Shown here one piece after another: positions 25,740 to 37,420 of a stretch of DNA of 41,161 nt. The DNA lies in contig JALTWS010000033.1 of NCBI GenBank assembly GCA_027048495.1, positions 1-41,161 of the forward strand, in the 5' to 3' direction. Source of the DNA: Candidatus Azambacteria bacterium. Its GTDB lineage: Bacteria > Patescibacteriota > Minisyncoccia > GWC2-36-17 > M10-OD1-4. A program made the translations under genes and the position numbers. Below the pieces are notes generated by a model. It was not told the DNA's origin. It saw only the letters and a program-made list of their open reading frames with translations, and did not search any database. Numbering within the stretch: the stretch's first letter is position 1; every line of letters starts with the position of its first letter.

Positions 25740-26778
25740 AGTCTTGTTCTTTTTGCCGTTCCTCTTTTACAGCCATCTTTACTTCTTGTAAAATCTTGTT
25801 TGCCAACTGCTTGTTTTGCTTTAAAAACTTTCTTGCGTTGTCCATGCCTTGGCCAAGTTTTTGGTCTTTGTATATTATCCATGCACCACTTTTTTTGGCT
25901 ATTCCGTATTTTATAGCAAGATTTAAAAGGTCGCTTTCATAAGATATTCCTTCGTTGTACATTATATCAAACTCTGCGGTTTTAAATGGAGCGGCAACTT
26001 TGTTTTTTACAACTTTAACCTTTACTCTGTTTCCTATAACATCTTCTCCTTTTTTTATTTGAGCAGCTTTTCTTATATCTATTCTTACAGAAGAATAAAA
26101 TTTAAGAGCTTTTCCTCCGGTTGTAGTTTCTGGATTTCCAAACATCACGCCTATTTGCATTCTTATTTGATTTATAAAAATAACTATAGTGTTATGCCTT
26201 GCTGCAATTGAAGTTAATTTCCTTAAAGCATGCGACATCAGCCTTGCCTGCAAGCCAACATGCTGTTGCCCCATCTCTCCTTCTATTTCGGCAGTTGGAG
26301 TTAAAGCCGCAACAGAATCAACAACTACAAGATCAACCGCATCTGATTTTATAAGCGCCTCCACAATATCCAATGCCTGCTCTCCTGTATCCGGCTGGGA
26401 TATTAAAAGCTCCTTTGTATTTACTCCTATATTTTTTGCATAAACCGGATCTAAAGCATGCTCTGCATCAACAAATGCGGCAACCCCTCCCTTTTTTTGA
26501 GTTTCTGCAGCAATATGCAAAGCAAGTGTAGTTTTTCCTGATGATTCGGGACCAAAAATTTCAATTATTCTGCCTCTTGGCACACCGCCAACTCCAAGAG
26601 CCATATCTAAAGATATAGAGCCTGTAGAAACAGCTTCAACATCAACTTTTTTTGCATCTCCAAGCTTCATTATAGCTCCTTCTCCAAATTTGCTTTTTAT
26701 GCTTTCAATTGCAGATTCAAGCTGTTTTGAATCTTTTGCATCTTCTTGTTTTTTTATTTTTTTGTCTTTTGTAGCCAT
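25738..26778 (-). CDS. recA: Recombinase RecA
   Basis: [69 protein letters not shown]. Confidence 0.98.
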   Translation of the reverse strand: MATKDKKIKKQEDAKDSKQLESAIESIKSKFGEGAIMKLGDAKKVDVEAVSTGSISLDMALGVGGVPRGRIIEIFGPESSGKTTLALHIAAETQKKGGVAAFVDAEHALDPVYAKNIGVNTKELLISQPDTGEQALDIVEALIKSDAVDLVVVDSVAALTPTAEIEGEMGQQHVGLQARLMSHALRKLTSIAARHNTIVIFINQIRMQIGVMFGNPETTTGGKALKFYSSVRIDIRKAAQIKKGEDVIGNRVKVKVVKNKVAAPFKTAEFDIMYNEGISYESDLLNLAIKYGIAKKSGAWIIYKDQKLGQGMDNARKFLKQNKQLANKILQEVKMAVKEERQKEQD

Positions 26779-26783
26779 AAATT

Positions 26784-27464
26784 TTATTTTAATATAACTC
26801 TTTTAATTATAACTTTTTGTTTTCCTATCCTGTTTTCTGATGTTATTTTTATGGTATTTATACCTTCTTGAAGCAATAAAGAAGCAGAAAAATTGCCATT
26901 TTCATCTACAGGCACTTCGTTACCGTTTATCATAACTTTATTGTCAGGATAGGTCTGCCCCAAAACCGTTATCTCCTTTAACTCTGTTATTATATCATTT
27001 TCAGGATTTGTTACAATAAGCTTTGGTTCTGCAACCAAAAAATTTAGTTGATAGAAAAAATAAACTATAATAAAAACAAAAAACACAAAAAATATAAATC
27101 TTGCAACTAATTTTGGAGTTACAACAAAAAAATCTTTAGAAATTCTTTTAATCGGTTTATTATTATTTTGTCTTTTTAAGAAAGCAACTTCTTTTTCGTA
27201 AAGATCTAATAAATACCCGTTTTTTAAATTCATCGCCTTTTCTATTTTTTCAAAAAAGCTTCTTAAATAAATCTCTGCCGGAAGATCCTCCCATTTTCCT
27301 TTTTCAATTTTTTGCAAATTTCTTAAAGAAATCCCCGTTTTTTCAGATAATGCTTTAAGGGACATTTTTTTTGCCTTTCTTTCCCGTTCAAAAACCTTAT
27401 TTAAAGGCAATTCTTCTATGCCTTTTTCATCAAAAACACTGGTTTTTTTATTGTTTGTCATCAT
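26784..27464 (-). CDS. RodZ-like HTH/TM protein with C-terminal Ig-like domain
   Basis: N-terminal Xre-like HTH, single [37 protein letters not shown]. Confidence 0.8.
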   Translation of the reverse strand: MMTNNKKTSVFDEKGIEELPLNKVFERERKAKKMSLKALSEKTGISLRNLQKIEKGKWEDLPAEIYLRSFFEKIEKAMNLKNGYLLDLYEKEVAFLKRQNNNKPIKRISKDFFVVTPKLVARFIFFVFFVFIIVYFFYQLNFLVAEPKLIVTNPENDIITELKEITVLGQTYPDNKVMINGNEVPVDENGNFSASLLLQEGINTIKITSENRIGKQKVIIKRVILK

Positions 27465-29755
27465 CGTTTTGCTGGCTTTCTTCTTTTGATATATAGATCT
27501 CTCTTGGCTTTGAGCCTTCTTGAGGTCCTACTACTCCATGTTCTTCTAAAAGATCCATAAGCCTTGCTGCCCTTGAGTAGCCTATCTTTAGCTTTCTTTG
27601 TAAAAACGAAGTGGAAGCTTTTTGATATTTTATAACCGTTTCTTTTGCCTCATCAAAAAGCTCATCTTCTTGATTTGAAGCAGCAACAAAAGAATCCAAA
27701 TCTATATCCATATCTATAGTTGTTTTTTTTCTTTCAAGAGCCTCCTTTAAATCCTCCGAACTCACAGTTTCTTCCCCTTCGTTTTCTTCTTCGTTTTGAT
27801 ATTTTTCACTTTCTTTTTTTAAGTAATTAACAACTTTTTTAACTTCTTTTTCAGAAATAAAAGAACACTGGATTCTTTTTGGTTTGGTAGCGTTTTGAGG
27901 CAAATAAAGCATATCCCCCGATCCAAGAAGTTTTTCTGCTCCTGACATATCTAAAATAGTTCTTGAATCCACAATTGACTTTACTTGCAAAGCAATTCTG
28001 CAAGGTATATTTGCTTTTATAAGTCCAGTTATTACATCAACAGACGGCCTTTGAGTTGATATTATAAGATGCATCCCAACAGCTCTTGCCATTTGAGCCA
28101 ACCTTACAATAGACGCTTCAACTTCACGAGCAGACACAGACATTAAATCAGCAAGTTCGTCTATTACTATAACTATATAAGGCATTACACTTTCCTCTTC
28201 TGAGCTTGTAACTTTTGAGTTATAAGACTCAATATTTCTACAATTATGTTCGGACAAAAACTCATACCTTCTTTCCATTTCTTTTATTGCCCAGTTTAAG
28301 GCGGCAACAGCTTTTTCTGGCTTTGTTATGACGGGAGATAAAAGATGCGGAATGCCATTGTATGCTGTCAATTCAACCATTTTAGGATCAACCATTAAAA
28401 ACTTAAGCATTTGAGGAAAGTTTTTGTAAAGCAAACTGGTAAGTATTGTATGCAAACAAACGCTTTTTCCAGACCCGGTTGTTCCTGCTATTAAAAGATG
28501 AGGCATTTTTTCTATATCAGCATATTGAGGCATACCAGAAACATCTTTTCCCAGAGCAACGGTTAAAGGAGAAGATTCTAAAAATGCAGGACTGTCAATC
28601 ATCTCTCTTATCTTAACAACTGCTATTACTTTATTTGGTATTTCTATGCCAACTAAAGATTTCCCTGGTATCGGAGCCTCTATTCTTATCGGATGAGCGG
28701 CAAGCGCAAGCGCAAGATCGTTTTGCAAAGCTACAATCTTTGCAAGCTTAACTCCTTGAGCAGGTTTAAGAGTATACTGAGTAACAGTAGGACCAACATT
28801 TACCTCTCCCATTTGAACCTCTATTCCAAAATGTTTAAGGGTTTTTCTTATAAGCTCAGAATAAGTTTTTACATCTCCTGCGGCTGGTTTTCCCTTGTGG
28901 CTATCAAGAAGTTCAATTGGAGGAAGTTTGTATGACCTTTGATGGGTTTGTATTATAAAATCAGAAACTGCTTTACTTGGATTTATTTTAGTATGAGACT
29001 TTGCATCTTCTGGTAATTCATTTCTTTTTGCTTTTTTTGTTAAATTTTTAACCTTCTGTTTTGAGGTTTCTATAGTTTTTGAAATAAAACCTGAATCTTT
29101 ATCATTTTCTTCATAGTCCTGCTCATCTACCTCCTCTTGATCCTCCTCTTCATAATCTTCTTCATAATCCTGCTCATCTTCATAGTCATCTTGTTTTCTT
29201 TTCAAATCAGGCAACTTAATTGGAACATTAAATGCAAGCGCAATTGATATAAGTATTGATGCTAAAAATATAATAGATGAAACCCAAAAACCAAAAAAAT
29301 TATAAAAAGGATATGCCACCAAAAAACCAATCCAGCCTGCGTTTAGATTTTCAGATCCTTGTGAGTATCTTGTTAAAACATCAATAAACCCCAAAAAACT
29401 CAAAAAAAACAAAACTCCGCCAAAAACAACAGACAAGTAAAGATTGGTTTTTAGCGATTTAAAAAATGCTATTGATATCATCAAAAATGTTATTGGAACT
29501 ATAAAAAACCCTATGCCAAAAAGAGCCAAAAGCCCTGACTTTATGTATTGTCCAGCAATGCCAGCCAGATCAAAATACGCCAAAAGAGAAATTATTGCCA
29601 AAACTAAAAATACAACCCCCAAAACACTTTTTTTGGTTTCAGGATGCAAAAAACTTTGTTTTTCCTCTTCTTCAAAATCAATCTCTTGTTGTTTTGCTTT
29701 TTTTTCAAGTTTTTTGCTTTTTGTTTTTGTTTTTTTCTTGTTTTTCCTTCCCATA
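27448..29755 (-). CDS. ftsK: DNA translocase FtsK/SpoIIIE (start trimmed to ATG 29755)
   Basis: N-terminal TM segments, LLIAGTTGSGKSVCLHTILTSLL, STQRPSVDVITGLIKANIPCRIALQV, C-terminal gamma domain. Confidence 0.96.
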
Positions 29756-29799
29756 ACAGGGTATATTGTAACATTTTTAAAATCGTCTGCCAAATAAGA

Positions 29800-29823
29800 A
29801 AAACCGCGCAATTGCGCGGTTTT
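29800..29823. terminator. Palindromic terminator-like hairpin
   Basis: aaaaccgcgcaattgcgcggtttt. Confidence 0.75.
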
Positions 29824-29834
29824 AAAAGTATTTA

Positions 29835-30029
29835 TTAGTCAGAGTTATAGTCCCTGACATATTCTCCACATTTTTTACAATAAACTTTTCCATCACCCCA
29901 CATGGGATCATGGCTTTTAACCTCATGTTCTTTTGGTAAAGACCCACACTTAGGACAGCTTGGAGAACCATTGTGCAAGACACAAAAAAGACCGTACCTA
30001 TACATATTTTTTTGCTCGTTATCGCTCAT
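29835..30029 (-). CDS. Small zinc-ribbon-like protein, 64 aa
   Basis: CPKC...CKKC; SD-like agggagat. Confidence 0.7.
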   Translation of the reverse strand: MSDNEQKNMYRYGLFCVLHNGSPSCPKCGSLPKEHEVKSHDPMWGDGKVYCKKCGEYVRDYNSD

Positions 30030-30106
30030 TGCCAGTTATCTCCCTTTTTTTTATACAAAGACCTAACAAACATAACAAAAAATTTATCAAAATTCAACAA
30101 CAAAAA

Positions 30107-30132
30107 CCCGCAAGACTTATGGATCTTGCGGG
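30107..30132. terminator. Terminator-like hairpin downstream of rpoC
   Basis: cccgcaaga...tcttgcggg. Confidence 0.6.
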
Positions 30133-30152
30133 CTTCTTCTTAAAAAATATTA

Positions 30153-33100
30153 CTATTTTTTCTCTGGCTTAAAACCGGTTCCTGCAGGTATCAGCTTTCC
30201 AATGATAACATTTTCTTTTAATCCTCTTAGCTTATCTTCCTTTCCTGCTATGGAGCTGTTTATAAGCACTTTTGAAGTTTCTTGGAAGGATGCGGCAGAC
30301 AAAAACGACTCGGTTGAAAGGGAAACTCTTGTAACTCCCAAAAATAGTTGAGAGCCTGTAGCTGGTTTTTTGCCTGCTTCTTTTGCTTTTTTATTTTCTT
30401 GTTTGAATATGCCTTTTTCTACTATATCTCCCATAATTAAATTAGTATCTCCAACATCTTTTACCCTAACTCTTGAGAACATTTGTCTTACTATTATCTC
30501 TATATGCTTATCAGAGATTGTAGCTCCTTCTGCTGTATATATTTTTTGAATTTCTGAAATTATATATCTTTCTGCCTGCCTTATACCTGCAACTTTAAAC
30601 AACTCTCCTATATCCAAGTGTCCTTCGCAAAGCTGAGTTCCTTCCTGAACTCTATCACCTTTTGATACCCATAAAGTAGCAAGCAAAGGTATATTGTATT
30701 TAACATATTTTTTACCATCCTTTTCTTCCTTTTTCCCATTTTCAACTTCAAAAGAATAATCAGAAACCTCAATTTTAACTATATAACTTTTATCATCTTT
30801 TGATATATCAACAACTTTTCCTGCAACCTCTGAAATTACAGCTTTACCTTTTGGAGGTCTTGCTTCAAATATCTCCTCAATACGAGGCAAACCTTGTGTA
30901 ATGTCTCCACCTCCTGCAACTCCACCAACATGAAATGTTCTCATGGTAAGCTGAGTTCCTGGCTCTCCAATTGATTGTGCCGCAACTATTCCAACAGGGG
31001 TTCCCAACTTAACCAATTTATTATTTCCAAGGTCAAATCCATAACATTTTTGACATACTCCATTGTCCGACTTACAAAGCATAACAGACCTTACTCTTAC
31101 ATATTCTACTTCCTCTTTATTTATTTTTTCTGCTTGATCTTTTGATATGAACTCACCCTTTTTAACTATTATATTTCCTTTTTTATCTTTAACATCTTCC
31201 AGAACCATTCTTCCAAATATTCTTGAAGCATAGTCCTGTCCCAAAGCAACAGAGTCTTCCCTTAGCATTACTATTCCCCTGTCATCTTTACAATCCTCTT
31301 CCCTTACAACAACATCTTGAGCAACATCAACAAGCCTTCTTGTAAGATATCCTGCAGAAGCAGTTCTTAAAGCAGTATCTGCAGTACCTTTTCTTGCGCC
31401 ATGAGTTGAAATAAAATATTCCAAAACTCCAAGCCCTTCTTTGTATGATCTTTTAATAGGAAGTTCTATAATTCCTCCAGCCGGGTTAACAACAGGCCCT
31501 TTCATACCGGACATCTGTATAAGCTGTGCAACTGATCCTCTTGCCTTTGATTTTAATATTGTATCTATGGATCCATGCTTTTCAAGACAATCCGGAACAA
31601 GCTTACCAACATCCTGCTTTGCTCTATTCCACACTTGAACAACTCTATCATATCTTTCGCTATCTGTTAAAAGTCCGTCTTCGTATTGTTTTTGTATTTG
31701 CTCAACTTCTTCCTCTGCTTTTTTGATAATTTCATCTTTTTCTTTTGGCACAACCAAATCATCCATACCCCATGAAATTCCAGATTTTGTAGCATATTTA
31801 AATCCCAAATCTTTTATAGTATCAAGAATTTTAGCAGAATCTTCTTTGTATCTTTCTATTATTTCTCCAGTAAGCTTTTCAAGTTCTGCTTTGTTAAGTT
31901 CCTTGTTTAAAAATCCAAAATCATTTGGCAAAGCCCTTGAGAAAATTATTCTTCCAACCGATGTTTCTATGTACTTTCCACTTTTGTCTGTAAGATGCTT
32001 TTCATCAGGCTTTGCCAAAACTTTAATTTTTGCATTTATATCAATAAGACCAAGATCATAAGCCAGTACTGCCTCATTTTTTGATGTAAATACTTTATTT
32101 TCTCCTCTTGCGCCTTCTTTTATAGCCGTCAAAAAGTAAGACCCCAAAACTATGTCCTGAGTAGGGTTAGTGATTGGCTCGCCAGTTGCAGGTTTTAGTA
32201 AGTTTTTTGAAGCAAGCATCAACTCTTTTGCTTCTTCTTGTGCTTTTTGCGTTAAAGGAAGATGAACTGCCATTTGATCTCCATCAAAATCAGCATTAAA
32301 AGCGGCACAAACCAAAGGATGAAGCCTTATTGCCATACCCTCAATAAGAATTGGCTTAAATGCCTGAATTCCAAGCCTATGCAATGTAGGAGCTCTGTTT
32401 AGCAAAACATATTTATCTTTAATTACATCTTCTAAAATAGCCCATATTTCATCTGGAGCTTCATCTATTAATCTTCCTGCGCCTCTTATGTTATATGCCA
32501 GTTCTCTTTTTATAATCTCATGCATAACAAAAGGCTTAAAAAGCTCAAGCGCCATCTTTTTTGGTATTCCGCATTCTCCCATCTTAAGTTCTGGCCCCAC
32601 AACAATAACTGATCTTCCAGAATAATCAACACGTTTGCCAAGAAGATTTTGCCTGAATCTTCCTGACTTACCTTTGAGCATATCAGCAAGAGATTTTAAC
32701 TGTCTTTTTTGTCCGGTAGATGCCATAACCGCATTTCCTTTTCTTGCAGAATTATCTATCAAAGCATCTACAGACTCTTGAAGCATTCTTTTTTCATTTC
32801 TTATAATTATCTCCGGAGCTTTTAAGGCAATCAACTTTTTAAGTCTGTTATTTCTGTTTATAACTCTTCTGTAAAGATCATTCAAATCAGAAGATGCGTA
32901 TCTTCCCCCTTCCAATTGAACCATAGGCCTAAGTCCAGGAGGCATAACAGGAATAACAGTTAAAAACATAGACGCAGGATTAACCTTTGATTTTAAAAAC
33001 GCCTGAACAACTCTTATCTTTTTTATTATTTGAGCTTTTTGTATGGATTTTGCTTTTTTCTCGGCTTCTTGTAGCTCCTTTGCCATCTTCTTCAGATCAA

Positions 33101-33773
33101 TCTCCTCAATAAGTTTTTTAAGAGCTGATGCACCTATATCGGCTTTGAATATCTCTCCATACTTTAAGCTCAAGTTATGATATTCTGTTTCTGAAATAAC
33201 TCTCATCTTTGTCAGACCTTTGACTTCCTCTTTTGCTTCAAAAAACAGCTCTTTTAATTTTTCCTTTTTATCATTGTCTTTTTCTTGCTTTACTTTTTGC
33301 TTGTACTCTCTTTCTAGCTCTTCAAAAGCAGCTTTTTTCGCTTCTTCATCTATTTCGGTAATTATATATGAGTTAAAATAAACAACTCTTTCAAGCTTAT
33401 TTAAAGGTATATCAAGCAAGGTTCCTATTTTTGAAGGAACGCCTTTTAAAAACCAAATATGAGTTACTGGAGCAGCAAGTTCAATATGTCCCATTCTTTC
33501 TCTCCTTACTATTGATCTTGTAACCTCAACGCCACATTTATCACAAACTATACCTTTGTACCTTATTCTCTTGTATTTTCCGCAATAACACTCCCAGTCT
33601 TTTTCTGGGCCAAATATTTTTTCACAAAAAAGCCCGTCTTTTTCTGCTCTTTGAGTTCTGTAGTTTATAGTTTCTGACTTAGTTACTTCTCCATGAGACC
33701 AGCTTAAAATCTCTTCGGGAGACGCAAGCTTGAGTTTTATTGATTTGAAATCTGATACTTTTTTTAAACTCAT
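30153..33773 (-). CDS. rpoC: DNA-directed RNA polymerase subunit beta'
   Basis: CYCGKYKRIRYKGIVCDKCGVEVT, NADFDGDQMAVHLPLT, GEPGTQLTMRTFHVGG. Confidence 0.99.
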   Translation of the reverse strand: MSLKKVSDFKSIKLKLASPEEILSWSHGEVTKSETINYRTQRAEKDGLFCEKIFGPEKDWECYCGKYKRIRYKGIVCDKCGVEVTRSIVRRERMGHIELAAPVTHIWFLKGVPSKIGTLLDIPLNKLERVVYFNSYIITEIDEEAKKAAFEELEREYKQKVKQEKDNDKKEKLKELFFEAKEEVKGLTKMRVISETEYHNLSLKYGEIFKADIGASALKKLIEEIDLKKMAKELQEAEKKAKSIQKAQIIKKIRVVQAFLKSKVNPASMFLTVIPVMPPGLRPMVQLEGGRYASSDLNDLYRRVINRNNRLKKLIALKAPEIIIRNEKRMLQESVDALIDNSARKGNAVMASTGQKRQLKSLADMLKGKSGRFRQNLLGKRVDYSGRSVIVVGPELKMGECGIPKKMALELFKPFVMHEIIKRELAYNIRGAGRLIDEAPDEIWAILEDVIKDKYVLLNRAPTLHRLGIQAFKPILIEGMAIRLHPLVCAAFNADFDGDQMAVHLPLTQKAQEEAKELMLASKNLLKPATGEPITNPTQDIVLGSYFLTAIKEGARGENKVFTSKNEAVLAYDLGLIDINAKIKVLAKPDEKHLTDKSGKYIETSVGRIIFSRALPNDFGFLNKELNKAELEKLTGEIIERYKEDSAKILDTIKDLGFKYATKSGISWGMDDLVVPKEKDEIIKKAEEEVEQIQKQYEDGLLTDSERYDRVVQVWNRAKQDVGKLVPDCLEKHGSIDTILKSKARGSVAQLIQMSGMKGPVVNPAGGIIELPIKRSYKEGLGVLEYFISTHGARKGTADTALRTASAGYLTRRLVDVAQDVVVREEDCKDDRGIVMLREDSVALGQDYASRIFGRMVLEDVKDKKGNIIVKKGEFISKDQAEKINKEEVEYVRVRSVMLCKSDNGVCQKCYGFDLGNNKLVKLGTPVGIVAAQSIGEPGTQLTMRTFHVGGVAGGGDITQGLPRIEEIFEARPPKGKAVISEVAGKVVDISKDDKSYIVKIEVSDYSFEVENGKKEEKDGKKYVKYNIPLLATLWVSKGDRVQEGTQLCEGHLDIGELFKVAGIRQAERYIISEIQKIYTAEGATISDKHIEIIVRQMFSRVRVKDVGDTNLIMGDIVEKGIFKQENKKAKEAGKKPATGSQLFLGVTRVSLSTESFLSAASFQETSKVLINSSIAGKEDKLRGLKENVIIGKLIPAGTGFKPEKK

Positions 33774-33806
33774 ATTTGTTTAGTTTTAATTTATTAATTT
33801 AGCTTT

Positions 33807-36800
33807 TTATTTTTCTTCTTGATCAACTATACTTTCAACTTCATCTTCAATTTCTTCTTCTTTTGCTCCAATAAGCTCAACAGAAAATCCTAAAGATTTA
33901 AGCTCGCTTACCAAAACATTAAACGAAGCCGGTAAATTTGGGCTTTGAATCTCCTCTCCGCGAATAACAGCATCGTATGCCGCAGTCCTTCCAACAACAT
34001 CATCAGACTTTATGGTAAGCATCTCTTGAAGCATATGCGCCGCTCCATACCCTTCCAAAGCCCACACTTCCATTTCTCCAAACCTTTGTCCTCCAAATTG
34101 TGCCTTTCCTCCAAGTGGCTGTTGGGTTATCAAAGAGTATGGCCCTATTGATCTCATATGAATCTTATCTTCAACCAAGTGGTTTAGCTTAAGCACATAC
34201 ATAACCCCAACAGTAACTTTTTGGTCAAACTTTTCTCCCGTTCTTCCATCGTAAAGATCTATTTTTCCGTCTTCTGGAAGACCGAGCGCTTTTAGCTCTT
34301 TTTTAATATCTTCCTCAGAAGCTCCAGCAAGCGCAGGGGTTATAGCCTGAAATTTTCCGTTTAACGCCGCCCAACCAAGATGAGTTTCTAAAATTTGCCC
34401 TATATTCATACGAGAAGCAACACCAAGAGGATTTAAAACTATATCCACCGGAGTTCCATCTTCTAAATGAGGCATATCTTCAACAGGAAGTATCTTTGCA
34501 ATAATTCCTTTATTTCCATGCCTTCCTGCAAGTTTATCTCCAACAGATATTTTTCTTAATTTTGCAATTTCTATCTCTATTGTTTTTATAACACCAGAAG
34601 GCAATTTGTCTCCTTTGTCTCTTGAAAACACTTTAACACCAACAACTCTTCCTCTTTTTCCATGAGGCAATCTTAAAGATGTGTCTTTTATATCCCTTGC
34701 ATGCTCTCCAAAAATAGCTCTCAGAAGCCTTTCTTCCGGAGTAAGATCAGCTTCTCCTTTTGGAGATATTTTACCAACCAGTATGTCTCCTGAAGAAACT
34801 TCCGCTCCTATTCTTACAATACCGTCTTCATCTAAATTTTTAAGCTTATCTTCTCCAACATTTGGTATATCGCATGTTGTAACTTCAGGACCGAGTTTTG
34901 TGTCGCGAACATTTACAGAGAAATTTTCAACATGCACAGATGTGAACCTATCATCTTGCACAAGCTTTTCTGACAAGACAATAGCATCCTCAAAGTTATT
35001 TCCATAAAAGGACAAAAATGCAACAACCAAGTTCTGTCCTAATGCCATTTGGCCGTTTTTAGTAGATGCTCCATCTGCCAGAACATCTCCTTTTTTAACT
35101 TTATCGCCTTTTTTTACTATCGGTTTTTGGGTTATGCTTGAATATTGGTTTGATCTTACAAAACTATGCAAATTGTATCTGTTGTTTTTTCCTTTTGAGT
35201 CCTTTACAACTATATGAGAAGCATCAACCTCAACCACCTCTCCATCTTCTTTTGCCAGCACAACTTGGCCAGAATCCCTTGCCGCCTTCTCTTCTGCTCC
35301 AGTTGCAACCAAAGGAGCTTCCGGCTTGACACAAGAAACTGCCTGTCTTTGCATATTAGACCCCATAAGAGCCCTGTTTGCATCATCATGCTCCAAAAAT
35401 GGAATAAAACTTGTAGCAACAGATATAGACTGCTGTGGTGCTATATCTATAAAATCAACCTCTGAAGCATCGCACATTCCTGCCTGACCGCCTATCCTTG
35501 CGTTAACTTTTTTTGCTGTTATTTTTCCATTTTCATCATAAGGCGTGCTGGCATCTGCTATGTTGTAGTTTGATTCTTCTGACGCCAAAAGATATACAAC
35601 TTCGTCTGTGACTTTTCCTTTTATCACTTTTCTGTAAGGAGTTTCAATAAATCCAAACTCATTTATTCTTGCATAAGTTGAAAGATGCCCAACAAGACCA
35701 ATGTTAGGGCCTTCCGGAGTCTGAATAGGACAAATTCTTCCATAGTGAGAAGTATGAACATCACGAACTTCAAATCCAGCTCTTTCTCTTGTAAGTCCTC
35801 CCGGTCCCATTGCTGATATTCTCCTTTTATGTTCAAGTTCAGATAACGGATTTATCTGGTCCATAAACTGAGAAAGTTGATAAGAAGTAAAAAACTCCTT
35901 AACTGAAGCCATAAGAGGTCTTGCATTTATAAGTTGAGCAGGCGCCAAAGTATGCAAATCCAAAGTACTCATTCTATCTTTTGCTATTCTTTCCATTCTT
36001 GCAAGACCCGCTCTTAGTTTTCCTTGCAAAAGCTCACCAACCGATCTTATTCTTCTGTTTCCAAGATGATCTATATCATCAGCTTCTGCTTTTGGATCGT
36101 TGTTTAACCTTATTATCTCTTTTACAACATTTGTTATATCTTCTTTGTTTAAAAGCCTATCCTCTTTTGTTATCTTTACTTTTCTTGCTTCTTCAGAAGA
36201 CATTCCCTTTAGCCTTACATTAAACTTATATCTTCCTACCTTTGAAAGATCAAATCTAGAAAAAGAGAAAAACATAGAATCTATAAGTTGTTTTGCATTG
36301 TCTATTGTAGCCAAATCTCCAGGTCTTATTCTTTTGTATATCTCAATATATGACTCTCCTTGTGTTTTAACAGGATCTTTTTCTAAAGTAGCGTTTATGT
36401 ATGATATATTTGGATTTGTATCAACATCGGCAAATGCTTTTTTTATCTCCTCATCACTTTCATATCCAAATACTCTTAGCAAAGAAGTTACTGGAACTTT
36501 TCTTTTTCTGTCTATTCTTACATATATTGCCCCGTCAATATCTGTTTCAAACTCCATCCATGTCCCTCTGTTTGGTATTATCTTTGCTCCAAAAAGTTTT
36601 TTACCTTTTTGAAATTCAGAGGTAAAAACAACACCTGAAGATCTTATAATCTGAGAAACTATAACCCTTTCTACTCCATTTACAATAAAAGTTCCCCTTT
36701 CTGTCATAATAGGAAAATCGCCAAGATATATTTCTTGTTCTTTTACCTCTTTTGTTTTTTTATTTTCCAATCTTAGCTTTACTCTTAAAGGAGCTTCATA

Positions 36801-37040
36801 AGATGCGCTATGTTCCTTTGCCCATTTTTCATCATGTTTTGGTTCATCAAAATAATAGTCTAAAAAATATAAAGCAAGCTCTTTGTCAGAATAATCTTTT
36901 ATTGGAGATATCTCTTCAAAAAGCTCTTTTAGGCCTTTTTTTAAAAACCATTCATAAGAATTTAACTGTATCTCTATCAAATTTGGAGGACTTATTATGC
37001 TTTTAGGGACAGAAGAAAATACTTTGGTTTTTTTAAACAT
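33807..37040 (-). CDS. rpoB: DNA-directed RNA polymerase subunit beta (start trimmed to ATG 37040)
   Basis: [91 protein letters not shown]. Confidence 0.99.
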   Translation of the reverse strand: MFKKTKVFSSVPKSIISPPNLIEIQLNSYEWFLKKGLKELFEEISPIKDYSDKELALYFLDYYFDEPKHDEKWAKEHSASYEAPLRVKLRLENKKTKEVKEQEIYLGDFPIMTERGTFIVNGVERVIVSQIIRSSGVVFTSEFQKGKKLFGAKIIPNRGTWMEFETDIDGAIYVRIDRKRKVPVTSLLRVFGYESDEEIKKAFADVDTNPNISYINATLEKDPVKTQGESYIEIYKRIRPGDLATIDNAKQLIDSMFFSFSRFDLSKVGRYKFNVRLKGMSSEEARKVKITKEDRLLNKEDITNVVKEIIRLNNDPKAEADDIDHLGNRRIRSVGELLQGKLRAGLARMERIAKDRMSTLDLHTLAPAQLINARPLMASVKEFFTSYQLSQFMDQINPLSELEHKRRISAMGPGGLTRERAGFEVRDVHTSHYGRICPIQTPEGPNIGLVGHLSTYARINEFGFIETPYRKVIKGKVTDEVVYLLASEESNYNIADASTPYDENGKITAKKVNARIGGQAGMCDASEVDFIDIAPQQSISVATSFIPFLEHDDANRALMGSNMQRQAVSCVKPEAPLVATGAEEKAARDSGQVVLAKEDGEVVEVDASHIVVKDSKGKNNRYNLHSFVRSNQYSSITQKPIVKKGDKVKKGDVLADGASTKNGQMALGQNLVVAFLSFYGNNFEDAIVLSEKLVQDDRFTSVHVENFSVNVRDTKLGPEVTTCDIPNVGEDKLKNLDEDGIVRIGAEVSSGDILVGKISPKGEADLTPEERLLRAIFGEHARDIKDTSLRLPHGKRGRVVGVKVFSRDKGDKLPSGVIKTIEIEIAKLRKISVGDKLAGRHGNKGIIAKILPVEDMPHLEDGTPVDIVLNPLGVASRMNIGQILETHLGWAALNGKFQAITPALAGASEEDIKKELKALGLPEDGKIDLYDGRTGEKFDQKVTVGVMYVLKLNHLVEDKIHMRSIGPYSLITQQPLGGKAQFGGQRFGEMEVWALEGYGAAHMLQEMLTIKSDDVVGRTAAYDAVIRGEEIQSPNLPASFNVLVSELKSLGFSVELIGAKEEEIEDEVESIVDQEEK

Positions 37041-37050
37041 ATAAAACAAG

Positions 37051-37088
37051 CAAACCCCTCATCGTTAAATTAGCCGAAAAGGGGTTTG
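37051..37088. terminator. Hairpin in the rpoB leader
   Basis: caaacccct...aggggtttg. Confidence 0.45.
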
Positions 37089-37182
37089 AGTTATTTAATT
37101 ATTAGGACGATTTTGTAACCAATTATGCAAAAAGCAAGCAACAAACCCCACCATTCAAAATATAATATTTAAATGATATGGT

Positions 37183-37419
37183 TTACTGCTTGTTGTTATT
37201 TAGCTTGATTAATTTTATTGCTTCGGCTGATATCTTTGCGATTCTACAGGAAACAGAGCTTTCAAAATCTTTGCAATCAACTGAAACATCTACAAAATCA
37301 GATAAGTTTATTTTATGCATTTTTAAGAATTTGTCAAGAGTTGACAAAAAGTCATCTCCTCTATTCAAAAAGAAGTTGTGAATATTTCCTTTTTTAGTTT
37401 TTATACTAACCTTTATCAT
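37183..37419 (-). CDS. Hypothetical protein, 78 aa
   Basis: ORF immediately downstream of rodA, minus strand. Confidence 0.65.
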   Translation of the reverse strand: MIKVSIKTKKGNIHNFFLNRGDDFLSTLDKFLKMHKINLSDFVDVSVDCKDFESSVSCRIAKISAEAIKLIKLNNNKQ

Positions 37420-37420
37420 T

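Noticed and set aside
25493-25741. 82-aa ORF overlapping rpsR
   Set aside because: Alternative frame of rpsR reading through the terminator; no independent support.
29101-29215. Acidic low-complexity repeat (EDEQDYEEDYEEEDQEEVDEQDYEEND) in ftsK
   Set aside because: Typical variable linker between the membrane and motor domains of FtsK; not treated as a separate element.
36100-36612. 170-aa plus-strand ORF antisense to rpoB
   Set aside because: Fully contained antisense to a strongly conserved coding gene; codon-bias shadow ORF. Same reasoning for the other antisense ORFs in rpoB, rpoC, cysS, recA, ftsK and iscS.
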